Positions 1-8,282 of a DNA stretch of 17,002 nt are shown here, piece after piece. This DNA is from DASZHJ01 sp035938015 (GTDB taxonomy: Bacteria > Pseudomonadota > Alphaproteobacteria > ATCC43930 > CGMCC-115725). The stretch covers positions 1-17,002 of the forward strand of contig DASZHJ010000051.1 in NCBI GenBank assembly GCA_035938015.1, in the 5' to 3' direction. Every line of letters starts with the position of its first letter. Position 1 is the stretch's first letter. The translations under genes were made by a program, and so were the position numbers. Below the pieces are notes generated by a model. That model saw only the letters and a program-made list of their open reading frames with translations. It was not told the DNA's origin and ran no database searches.

Positions 1-31
1 TTTTTTGCGCATTCTGACGAGGAGAGGTGTC

Positions 32-1795
<1,764 letters not shown>

Positions 1796-1839
1796 CGGAG
1801 CCAGCCATTTCCGAACTCCGGTCCTCATCCAACAAGCTC

Positions 1840-1871
1840 AAGGGCCGCCCGCCGAGGCGGCGGGCGCCCTT
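1840..1871 (+). promoter_or_regulatory. Strong intercistronic hairpin between ilvB and ilvN
   Basis: AAGGGC (1840-1845) plus GCCCGCC (1847-1853) pairs with GGCGGGC (1859-1865) plus GCCCTT (1866-1871). This gives 13 G/C-rich pairs with one bulged C (1846) and a five-base loop. It ends two bases before the AAGGAG ribosome-binding site of ilvN (1873-1878). No T-run follows, so a classical terminator is unlikely. It may tune the ratio of the two subunits through mRNA stability or access of ribosomes to ilvN. The pairing is seen directly; the role is inferred. Confidence 0.6.
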
Positions 1872-1884
1872 GAAGGAGCCCAAC

Positions 1885-2400
1885 GTGAGCGGCAGCAGCA
1901 GCGCCATCGAGAAGCACACCATCGCCGTGCTCGTGGACAACGAGCCCGGCGTACTCGCCCGCGTGATCGGCCTGTTCTCCGGCCGCGGCTACAACATCGA
2001 GAGCCTCACCGTAGCCGAGGTCGACCGCAAGCAGGGCCTCTCGCGCATCACCGTGGTGACCTCCGGCACGCCCATGATCATCGAGCAGATCAAGGCGCAG
2101 CTGGGGCGCCTCGTGCCGGTACACGCGGTGCGCGACCTCACCGAGGAAGGCGCGCATGTCGAGCGCGAGCTCGCGCTCATCAAGGTGACGAGCAGCGGCG
2201 AGCGGCGCATCGAATCCCTGCGCCTGGCCGATATCTTTCGGGCGCGCGTGGTCGATTCGACCATCGAGAGCTTCGTCTTCGAGATGACCGGCTCGACCGA
2301 GAAGCTCAACGCCTTCATCAATCTGATGGAGCCCTTGGGCCTCATCGATGTCTCGCGCACCGGCGTCGTCGCGATCTCCCGCGGCTCAACCCGGCTCTAA
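1885..2400 (+). CDS. ilvN: Acetolactate synthase, small regulatory subunit
   Basis: This is the regulatory partner of IlvB. It raises catalytic activity and usually confers feedback inhibition by valine or other branched-chain amino acids. The 171-residue product has an N-terminal ACT domain (about residues 10-85) with the typical AVLVDNEPGVLARVIGLFSGRGYNIESL pattern, given here in outline: DNEPGVLARV followed by RGYNIESLTV. The C-terminal half (RELALIKV, then FRARVVDSTIESFVFEMTG) matches the ALS small-subunit C-terminal domain. The start is GTG at 1885, with AAGGAG at 1873-1878 six bases upstream. The reading frame stays open far upstream (from about 853), but that part is only a shadow of ilvB. 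It lies between ilvB and ilvC in one transcription unit, directly below a strong hairpin. Confidence 0.96.
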   Translation: MSGSSSAIEKHTIAVLVDNEPGVLARVIGLFSGRGYNIESLTVAEVDRKQGLSRITVVTSGTPMIIEQIKAQLGRLVPVHAVRDLTEEGAHVERELALIKVTSSGERRIESLRLADIFRARVVDSTIESFVFEMTGSTEKLNAFINLMEPLGLIDVSRTGVVAISRGSTRL

Positions 2401-2433
2401 TCCGTCTCAACGCTCGTCCATAGGGGAACCATC

Positions 2434-3453
2434 ATGCGGGTCTATTACGATCGCGACGCCGACGTGAACCTCATCAAGGGCAAGAAGGTCCTGGTGGTGG
2501 GCTTCGGCAGCCAAGGGCACGCCCACGCCCTCAATCTGCGCGACAGCGGCGTCAAGGACGTGCGCGTGGGGCTCCGCTCCGGCTCCGCCTCGGCCAAGAA
2601 GGCCGAGGCCCAGAAGTTCCAGGTCATGACGCCCGCCGAGGGCGCCAAATGGGCCGACGTGGTCATGGTGCTGACGCCCGACGAGCTGCAGGCGGCGCTC
2701 TACACCCACGACCTGAAGACGCATATGCGGCCGGACACCGCGCTTGCCTTCGCGCACGGCTTCAACATCCATTTCAAGCTGGTGGAGCCGCGCGCCGACA
2801 TGGATGTCTTCATGATCGCGCCCAAGGGACCCGGGCACACCGTGCGCTCGGAATACCAGCGCGGCGGCGGCGTGCCCTGTTTGGTCGCGGTGGAGCAGAA
2901 TCCCTCGGGCAACGCGCTCGAGATCGCGCTCTCCTATGCGTCCGCGATCGGCGGCGGCCGTGCCGGCGTGATCGAGACCACCTTCAAGGAGGAGTGCGAG
3001 ACCGATCTCTTCGGCGAGCAGACCGTGCTCTGCGGCGGCCTCACCTCGCTGATCATGGCGGGCTACGAGACCTTGGTCGAGGCGGGCTATGCGCCGGAGA
3101 TGGCCTATTTCGAGTGCCTGCACGAGGTGAAGCTGATCGTCGACCTCATGTATGAGGGCGGCATCGCCACCATGCGCTACTCGATCTCCAATACCGCCGA
3201 GTATGGCGACTACACGCGCGGGCCCCGCATCATCGACGACCGCGTCAAGGCCGAGATGAAGCGCGTTCTGGAGGAGATCCAGTCGGGAAAATTCGCCAAG
3301 GAGTGGGTGCTGGAGAACACCGCGGGCCAGGCGAGCTTCAAGGCCATGCGCCGGCGCGGCGCCGAGCATCCCGTCGAGAAGATCGGCGAGAAGCTCCGCG
3401 CGATGATGCCCTGGATCTCGCAGAACCGCCTGGTGGACCGCGCCAAGAATTAG
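2434..3453 (+). CDS. ilvC: Ketol-acid reductoisomerase (NADP+), class I
   Basis: This enzyme converts 2-acetolactate or 2-aceto-2-hydroxybutyrate to the 2,3-dihydroxy acids, by Mg2+-dependent alkyl migration followed by NADPH reduction. It acts directly after IlvBN. The product is 339 residues, the usual short class I form. The Rossmann domain begins with GFGSQGHAHA at 23-32, and the loop RSGSASAKK at about 49-57 is of the NADPH-preferring kind. The C-terminal helical domain carries the metal-binding acidic residues in KEECETDLFGEQ and in FECLHEVKLIVDLMYEGG. The start is ATG at 2434, with AGGGGA at 2422-2427 six bases upstream, 33 bases after ilvN. It is probably cotranscribed with ilvBN. A palindromic repeat element follows its stop codon. 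Confidence 0.97.
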   Translation: MRVYYDRDADVNLIKGKKVLVVGFGSQGHAHALNLRDSGVKDVRVGLRSGSASAKKAEAQKFQVMTPAEGAKWADVVMVLTPDELQAALYTHDLKTHMRPDTALAFAHGFNIHFKLVEPRADMDVFMIAPKGPGHTVRSEYQRGGGVPCLVAVEQNPSGNALEIALSYASAIGGGRAGVIETTFKEECETDLFGEQTVLCGGLTSLIMAGYETLVEAGYAPEMAYFECLHEVKLIVDLMYEGGIATMRYSISNTAEYGDYTRGPRIIDDRVKAEMKRVLEEIQSGKFAKEWVLENTAGQASFKAMRRRGAEHPVEKIGEKLRAMMPWISQNRLVDRAKN

Positions 3454-3492
3454 GGCGTGACACCGCATTGCTGAGCGCAAGTTGCTGAGAAA

Positions 3493-3662
3493 CCTCTCCG
3501 CCCGCGCTTGCGGGGGAGAGGTCGCGGCCCCTGAGCTTGTCGAAGGGGCGCGGGTGAGGTGGGTGTCGATGGCGGACTCGATGGCGCCCGTGGAAGCACA
3601 CCTCACTCTCCCGGGGCTTCGCGCCGGGTCCCTCCCTCTCCCCGCTTCGCGCGGAGAGGGGG
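3493..3662. repeat. Palindromic intergenic repeat element (multi-hairpin)
   Basis: These 170 bases are built from nested inverted repeats. Arm 1 is CCTCTCC-G-CCCGC (3493-3505) with GCGGG-GGAGAGG (3510-3521). The outer pair is GTGAGGTG (3554-3561) with CACCTCAC (3599-3606). Arm 2 is CCCTCTCC (3634-3641) with GGAGAGGG (3653-3660). Between them sit CCTGAGCTTGTCGAAGG (3530-3546) and a small CCCGG/CCGGG hairpin (3610-3614 with 3624-3628). Short elements of this style, with CTCTCC/GGAGAG arms and a central GTGAGG motif, are scattered between genes in many alphaproteobacteria. No protein is predicted. It may also end the ilvC transcript. Whether it is dispersed in this genome needs the rest of the genome. 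Confidence 0.65.
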
Positions 3663-3703
3663 CTCAACCGCCCGCAATTCGAGCACTCGGGCCAAGAGAA
3701 CCC

Positions 3704-3732
3704 TTGCCGTAACCGGGCGAAACCGGTTAAAA
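3704..3732 (+). promoter_or_regulatory. Candidate sigma-70-type promoter for the leuA leader
   Basis: TTGCCG (3704-3709) and TTAAAA (3727-3732) are separated by 17 bases. This is a reasonable -35/-10 pair at the only A/T-richer spot of the gap. A start near 3739 would give a leader of about 330 bases before leuA that contains the leucine-rich leader ORF. This is a weak call from consensus matching only. Confidence 0.35.
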
Positions 3733-3843
3733 GTACTGCGGAATCCCGGCCTTAGCGGCGTTAACCAACCGTTAGGGCTAGTGGGTTCAGGGTGTCAGCG
3801 GCCGGCTTGCGAGCTCCGGCCCAGACGAGAGGTCGGTTTTCGG

Positions 3844-3978
3844 ATGGTTCGGACCGTGGCACGGCACGATTGGCGGCAGGCGCTGGTGCGCCCGCACGCC
3901 ATTGCGCGCGCTCGCCGTCCGGCTGCCGCTCTCCTGCTTCTCCTCAGTGACGGGGCGCTGCGACTTAGCGGCCCCTGA
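3844..3978 (+). CDS. Leucine-rich leader peptide upstream of leuA
   Basis: This 44-residue ORF starts at ATG 3844, with GAGAGG at 3827-3832 eleven bases before it, and ends at TGA 3976-3978. Its striking feature is five leucine codons in a row at 3931-3945 (CTC CTG CTT CTC CTC), with two more at 3958 and 3964. The rest is arginine- and alanine-rich, as expected for a peptide made for its translation and not its function. GTG codons at 3856 or 3886 could also start it. It lies 90 bases upstream of leuA, and its stop codon is inside a pair of competing hairpins. This is the arrangement of a leucine attenuator, in which ribosome stalling at Leu codons selects the RNA fold. I did not match it to a named family. 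Confidence 0.6.
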   Translation: MVRTVARHDWRQALVRPHAIARARRPAAALLLLLSDGALRLSGP

Positions 3979-4018
3979 ACGCCGGCTCATCGCGTCCGGC
4001 GATCGGTGTTCAGGGGGT
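3952..4018 (+). promoter_or_regulatory. Putative leucine attenuator: competing hairpins before leuA
   Basis: Fold A pairs GGGGCGCT (3952-3959) with AGCGGCCCC (3967-3975), eight pairs with one bulged G at 3970. Fold B pairs CCCCTGAAC (3972-3980) with GTTCAGGGG (4008-4016), nine perfect pairs, around an inner stem GCCGG (3981-3985) with CCGGC (3996-4000). Both folds need bases 3972-3975, so they exclude each other. Both overlap the end of the leucine-rich leader ORF. A ribosome halted at the leucine codons would cover part of the first strand of fold A and favour fold B. No T-run follows fold B, so whether it terminates, antiterminates or acts on translation is not decided by the sequence. Confidence 0.55.
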
Positions 4019-4068
4019 AATGCGATCAAACCCGCTTCGTTGCACCCTTCACCACAGGAGCTGCGCCC

Positions 4069-5649
4069 ATGAGCGCATCCACCCATCGCAAGCAGTCCGA
4101 CGCCGGTAGCGGCAAGAACCGCGTCATCGTTTTCGACACCACCCTGCGCGACGGCGAGCAATCGCCGGGCGCCTCGATGAATCTCGACGAGAAGATCAAG
4201 ATCGCGCTCCTCCTGGAGGAGATGGGCATCGACGTCATCGAGGCGGGCTTCCCGATCGCTTCCAACGGCGACTTCGAGGCCGTGCGCGAGGTGGCGAAGC
4301 TCGTGAAGCACTCGAGCGTCGCCGGTCTTTCGCGCGCGACCCGCGGCGATATCGACCGCGCCTGGGAGGCCCTGCAGCACGCCAAGCGGCCGCGCATTCA
4401 CACCGTCATCGCGACATCGCCTCTGCACATGAAATTCAAGCTGCAGATGGAGCCCGAGGCGGTGCACCAGGCCGTGATCGACAGCGTGAGCTACGCCCGC
4501 AACCTCTGCGAGGACGTCGAGTGGTCGTGCGAGGACGGCTCGCGCAGCGAGCACGACTTCCTCTGCCGCACGGTCGAGAGCGCGATCAAGGCCGGCGCCG
4601 GCACCGTCAACATCCCCGACACGGTCGGCTACGCGCTCCCCGAGGAGTTCGCCGCGCTGATCCGCATGCTGTTCGACCGCGTTCCGAATATCGAGAAGGC
4701 CGTGGTCTCCGTGCACTGCCACAACGACCTCGGACTCGCGGTCGCCAATTCGCTGGCGGCGGTGGGCGCGGGCGCGCGGCAGGTCGAATGCACGGTCAAC
4801 GGACTGGGCGAGCGCGCCGGCAACGCCTCGATGGAGGAGATCGTCATGGCGCTGAAGACGCGCCGCGACATCATGCACTGCACGACCGGCGTCAAGACCG
4901 AGTACATCATGCGCGCCTCGCACCTGGTCTCGACCATCACCGGCTTCATGGTGCAGCCCAACAAGGCGATCGTGGGCGCCAACGCCTTCGCGCACGAGAG
5001 CGGCATCCATCAGGACGGCATGCTCAAGCACGCGGGCACCTACGAGATCATCACGCCGGAGTCGGTCGGCCTCAATCGCTCCAAGCTGGTGATGGGCAAG
5101 CATTCCGGCCGCCACGCCTTCAAGATGAAGCTCAAGGAGCTGGGCTTCGAGCTGGGCGACAACGCGGTCAACGACGCCTTCCGCCGGTTCAAGGACTTGG
5201 CCGACCGCAAGAAGGAGATCTTCGACGAGGATCTGGTGGCGCTGGTGGACGACGAGGTGCTGCGCGGCCACGACCGGGTGAAGTTCGTCTCGCTGCAGGT
5301 GATCGCGGGATCTAAAGGGCCGCAGACCGCCGAGGTCGAGCTGGAGGTCGACGGCGTGTTGAAGCACGCGAAGGTCACCGGCAACGGCCCGATCGACGCC
5401 AGCTTCAACGCGGTCAAGTCGATCGTGCCGCACACGGCGCGCCTGCAGCTGTTCCAGGTGGGCGCGGTGACCGCGGGCACTGACGCCCAGGCCGAGGTGA
5501 CCGTGCGGCTGGAGGAGAACGGCAAGACGGTGAACGGCCAAGGCGCCGATCCCGACACGCTGGTCGCCTCGACCCGCGCCTATATTCACGCGCTCAACAA
5601 GCTTTTGACCAAGCGGGCGAAGACGGCGCCCGCAGCGATGACAGCCTAG
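4069..5649 (+). CDS. leuA: 2-isopropylmalate synthase
   Basis: This enzyme condenses acetyl-CoA with 2-ketoisovalerate to give 2-isopropylmalate, the committed step of leucine synthesis, and draws on the product of the IlvBN-IlvC branch. The protein has 526 residues, typical of bacterial LeuA. The TIM-barrel catalytic domain opens with DTTLRDGEQSPG (about 23-34) and carries the metal-binding HCHND at 216-220 and NGLGERAGNAS. A subdomain with FAHESGIHQDG follows. The C-terminal regulatory dimer domain (about 380-515) is where leucine feedback binds in this family. The start is ATG at 4069, with AGGAG at 4056-4060. A leucine-codon leader and competing hairpins lie upstream, so control by leucine supply is likely in addition to feedback. 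A hairpin closes the gene. Confidence 0.96.
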   Translation: MSASTHRKQSDAGSGKNRVIVFDTTLRDGEQSPGASMNLDEKIKIALLLEEMGIDVIEAGFPIASNGDFEAVREVAKLVKHSSVAGLSRATRGDIDRAWEALQHAKRPRIHTVIATSPLHMKFKLQMEPEAVHQAVIDSVSYARNLCEDVEWSCEDGSRSEHDFLCRTVESAIKAGAGTVNIPDTVGYALPEEFAALIRMLFDRVPNIEKAVVSVHCHNDLGLAVANSLAAVGAGARQVECTVNGLGERAGNASMEEIVMALKTRRDIMHCTTGVKTEYIMRASHLVSTITGFMVQPNKAIVGANAFAHESGIHQDGMLKHAGTYEIITPESVGLNRSKLVMGKHSGRHAFKMKLKELGFELGDNAVNDAFRRFKDLADRKKEIFDEDLVALVDDEVLRGHDRVKFVSLQVIAGSKGPQTAEVELEVDGVLKHAKVTGNGPIDASFNAVKSIVPHTARLQLFQVGAVTAGTDAQAEVTVRLEENGKTVNGQGADPDTLVASTRAYIHALNKLLTKRAKTAPAAMTA

Positions 5650-5661
5650 AGACCGGCGTCG

Positions 5662-5686
5662 GAGGGGCGGCCCAAAGCCGCCCCTC
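5662..5686 (+). terminator. Terminator-like hairpin after leuA
   Basis: GAGGGGCGGC (5662-5671) pairs perfectly with GCCGCCCCTC (5677-5686) around a five-base loop, 13 bases after the leuA stop codon. The tail is TCTCTGTC, pyrimidine-rich but without a true T-run, as is common in GC-rich genomes. It separates the leucine gene from the cell-shape cluster. Confidence 0.7.
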
Positions 5687-5750
5687 TCTCTGTCGGAGCA
5701 GCAGGATCGGCGGACATGCACAATCCAAGCACAGGAAAACCGCAGCAAAA

Positions 5751-6788
5751 ATGATCGGGAAGTTGTTTGGGTTGCTGTCCGCGGACATGGCGATCGATCT
5801 CGGCACCGCGAATACCCTGGTCTACGTCAAGGGACGCGGCATCGTGCTCAACGAGCCCTCCGTGGTGGCGATCGCCAACGTGAAGGGCAAGAAGCAGGTC
5901 CTGGCGGTGGGCGACGAGGCCAAGATGATGCTGGGCCGCACGCCCGGCTACATCCAGGCGATCCGGCCGCTGCGCGACGGCGTGATCGCGGATTTCGAAG
6001 TCGCCGAGGAGATGATCAAGCACTTCATCCGCAAGGTGCACAACCGGCGCAGCTTCGCGAGCCCGCAGATCATCGTCTGCGTGCCCTCGGGCTCCACCGC
6101 GGTCGAGCGGCGCGCCATCCAGGAATCGGCCGAGAGCGCGGGCGCGCGCCGCGTCTACCTGATCGAGGAGCCGATGGCGGCGGCGATCGGGGCGGGGCTC
6201 CCGGTGAGCGAGCCCACGGGGTCCATGGTCGTCGACATCGGCGGCGGCACCACCGAGGTCGCGGTGCTGGCGCTCGGCGGCATCGTTTATTCCCGCTCCG
6301 TGCGCGTCGGCGGCGACAAGATGGATGAGGCGATCATCGCCTATATCCGCCGCAACCATAACCTGCTGGTGGGCGAGAGCAGCGCCGAGCGCATCAAGAA
6401 GGAGATCGGCTCGGCCTGCATGCCGGCGGACGGCGAGGGCCGCACCATGGAGATCAAGGGCCGCGATCTCATGAACGGCGTGCCCAAGGAAATCATCATC
6501 ACCGAGCGGCAGATCGCGGAGAGCCTCGCAGAGCCGGTCGGAGCCATCGTCGAGGCGGTGAAAGTGGCGCTCTAGCACACGGCGCCCGAGCTCGCCGCCG
6601 ATATCGTTGATAAGGGCATCGTGCTGACCGGCGGCGGCGCGCTGCTCTCCAACCTGGATTACGTGCTGCGTCACGCAACCGGCCTGCCGGTCTCGATCGC
6701 CGACGATCCGTTGTCGTGCGTGGCGCTGGGCACCGGTCGCGCGCTCGAGGAGAAATCGCTGAAGAGCGTGCTGATCAGCATGTATTGA
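5751..6788 (+). pseudogene. mreB: Rod shape-determining actin homologue MreB, interrupted by in-frame TAG
   Basis: MreB forms membrane-bound ATP-dependent filaments that guide lateral wall synthesis with MreCD, PBP2 and RodA. The reading frame from ATG 5751 shows the N-terminal amphipathic segment, the phosphate-1 motif DLGTANT (16-22), LIEEPMAAAIGAGLPVSE and the phosphate-2 motif DIGGGTTE (162-169). At codon 275 (6573-6575) a TAG stands where homologues have a residue, Glu in E. coli (VALEQ). The next 70 codons continue in the same frame with PELAADIVDKGIVLTGGGAL and DDPLSCVALGTGRALE, ending at TGA 6786-6788. The repaired protein would be 345 residues, the usual length. The open part alone is 5751-6575 (274 residues) and lacks the adenosine-binding TGGGALL motif, so it should not be functional. 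A G-to-T change (GAG to TAG), a sequence error, or readthrough could explain it. The ribosome-binding site is weak (AGGA at 5733-5736). Confidence 0.9.
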
Positions 6789-6836
6789 TGCGGCTGCCGC
6801 GCGGTGCGGCGAGCCGAGCCGAGGTGAGAGCGGAGC

Positions 6837-7754
6837 GTGCGGGAGCGGTCGGGATCGATGGCGCGTGTGGCGATGCGGGCAGCCGCGCAGCGCTTCGCGC
6901 TGCCGCTTCTGGTGGTCGCCTCGGTCGGCCTGATCGTGATCGGCAAGGCCGACATCCTGCTGATCGAGCGCGCGCGCACCGACCTCAACGACGCCCTGGC
7001 GCCGGTCTTCGGGGCGATCGCCCAGCCGCTGGGCGCCGTCGCCTCGGCGGTGCGACGCTTCGGGGACCATTTCGTCGTCTACGAGGAGAACCAGAGGCTG
7101 CGCGAGGAAAACGCCCGGCTGCTGCAATGGCAGGAGGTGGCGCAGCGGCTCGAGACGGAGAATGACGAGCTCAGGCAAATGCTGCACTTCACGCCCCAGG
7201 GCGTGCGCGGTTACATCACCGGCCGCGTGATCGCCAACTCCGGCGGCGCCTTTTTGCGCAACGTGCTGATCGACGTCGGCGACCGCCAGGGCGTCGAGCG
7301 CGGCCAGGCGGCGCTCGGCGGCGAGGGCGTGGCAGGCCGCGTGACCGAGGTCGGCACCCGCGCCTCCCGGGTACTCCTGCTGACCGATCTCAACTCGCGG
7401 GTTCCCGTCGTGCTCCAGGACACGCGCGAGCGGGCGGTGCTGGCGGGCGACAATACGAGCCGGCCGCGCCTGCTTTATCTGCCCGAGAAGAGCGCGGTCC
7501 AGGTCGGCGACCACGTGGTGACCGCCGGGAGCGGCGGCATCTTTCCGCCGGGCCTGCCGGTGGGCGCGGTCTCCTCGATCGACGGCGGCGTGGTTCGGGT
7601 CGAGCCGGAGGCCGAGCTCTCTCACCTCGACTATGTGCGGATCGTCGACTTCGGCCTGAGCGCCAGCGTGCTGCCGCAGAGCGTGATACCCGCGCCCAAG
7701 GCGAGCCGAAGCGGGCGCCGCGTGGTCGATCCCGACATCGATGCGCGTCCCTAG
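6837..7754 (+). CDS. mreC: Rod shape-determining protein MreC
   Basis: MreC is a bitopic inner-membrane protein whose periplasmic beta-rich domain links MreB/MreD to PBP2 and stimulates elongation. The product has 305 residues. One transmembrane segment lies at about 20-38 (FALPLLVVASVGLIVIG). A charged coiled coil follows at about 78-115 (YEENQRLREENARLL, then RLETENDELRQML). The MreC core has the conserved glycine/valine pattern (GRVIANSGGAFLRNVLIDVG, VVTAGSGGIFPPGLPVG). The GTG at 6837 is chosen because GAGGTGAG (6821-6828) precedes it by eight bases; ATG at 6858 is the alternative. It begins 48 bases after the true end of the mreB frame and 11 bases before mreD, so the three genes form one unit. 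Confidence 0.93.
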   Translation: MRERSGSMARVAMRAAAQRFALPLLVVASVGLIVIGKADILLIERARTDLNDALAPVFGAIAQPLGAVASAVRRFGDHFVVYEENQRLREENARLLQWQEVAQRLETENDELRQMLHFTPQGVRGYITGRVIANSGGAFLRNVLIDVGDRQGVERGQAALGGEGVAGRVTEVGTRASRVLLLTDLNSRVPVVLQDTRERAVLAGDNTSRPRLLYLPEKSAVQVGDHVVTAGSGGIFPPGLPVGAVSSIDGGVVRVEPEAELSHLDYVRIVDFGLSASVLPQSVIPAPKASRSGRRVVDPDIDARP

Positions 7755-7765
7755 CGGGCCATAGG

Positions 7766-8281
7766 ATGAAATTCATCCTGCTCCAACGCGATGTCGGCTT
7801 GATCAATCGGCTGATGCCGATGCTGACCACGGTGGTCTGCGTGATCGTCTCGGTGGTGCCCGCGCATTTGCCGGCCTTCACGGCGGTGACCCCTGCCTTC
7901 GCGCTGATGGCGATCTATCACTGGACGCTCTATCGGCCGGATCTGCTGCCCTTCGGGGCGGTTTTCGCGGTGGGGCTGCTGCTGGACATGCTGACGGGCG
8001 CTCCGCTCGGCATCTCCTCCCTGGTTCTGCTGCTCGCCCATGCGTTGGTGTTGACCCAGCGGGAGCACTTGTTGATGCGCCGCTTCACCGTGGTGTGGGT
8101 GGGTTTCCTGGTGGTTGCCGCTGCCGCCGCGGTGGTTCAGTGGGTCGTGGTGAGCCTCTTCTATGGTATGCTGCTCGACGTCCGGGCGTTCTTGTTTCAA
8201 GGCGTGCTCACGGTGGCCACATATCCCGTGGTGAGCTATTTGCTCGTGCGCGTCCAACGCACCCTGCTCATGCGGGCTTGA
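7766..8281 (+). CDS. mreD: Rod shape-determining membrane protein MreD
   Basis: MreD is a small polytopic inner-membrane subunit of the elongasome that binds MreC. The 171-residue product is almost entirely hydrophobic, with about five or six membrane helices. Examples are the segments around LTTVVCVIVSVVPAHLP, PFGAVFAVGLLLDML, SLVLLLAHALVLT and VVWVGFLVVAAAAAVVQWVV. The stretch GLLLDMLTGAPLGISSLVLL matches the conserved MreD motif (D-x-L-x-G-x-PLG). It starts at ATG 7766, 11 bases after mreC, with only a poor ribosome-binding site, so translational coupling is likely. It ends one base before mrdA. Identity rests on the motif and position; MreD proteins are poorly conserved overall. Confidence 0.88.
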   Translation: MKFILLQRDVGLINRLMPMLTTVVCVIVSVVPAHLPAFTAVTPAFALMAIYHWTLYRPDLLPFGAVFAVGLLLDMLTGAPLGISSLVLLLAHALVLTQREHLLMRRFTVVWVGFLVVAAAAAVVQWVVVSLFYGMLLDVRAFLFQGVLTVATYPVVSYLLVRVQRTLLMRA

Positions 8282-8282
8282 G

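Noticed and set aside
6573..6575. TAG as a reassigned sense codon in this organism
   Set aside because: TAG ends ilvB, ilvC, leuA, mreC, the crotonase gene and others at their proper family lengths, so it is an ordinary stop here.
3787..7625. Two long minus-strand open frames across leuA and mreB-mreC
   Set aside because: They are antisense shadows with the same composition artefact; LeuA, MreB and MreC are unmistakable on the plus strand.
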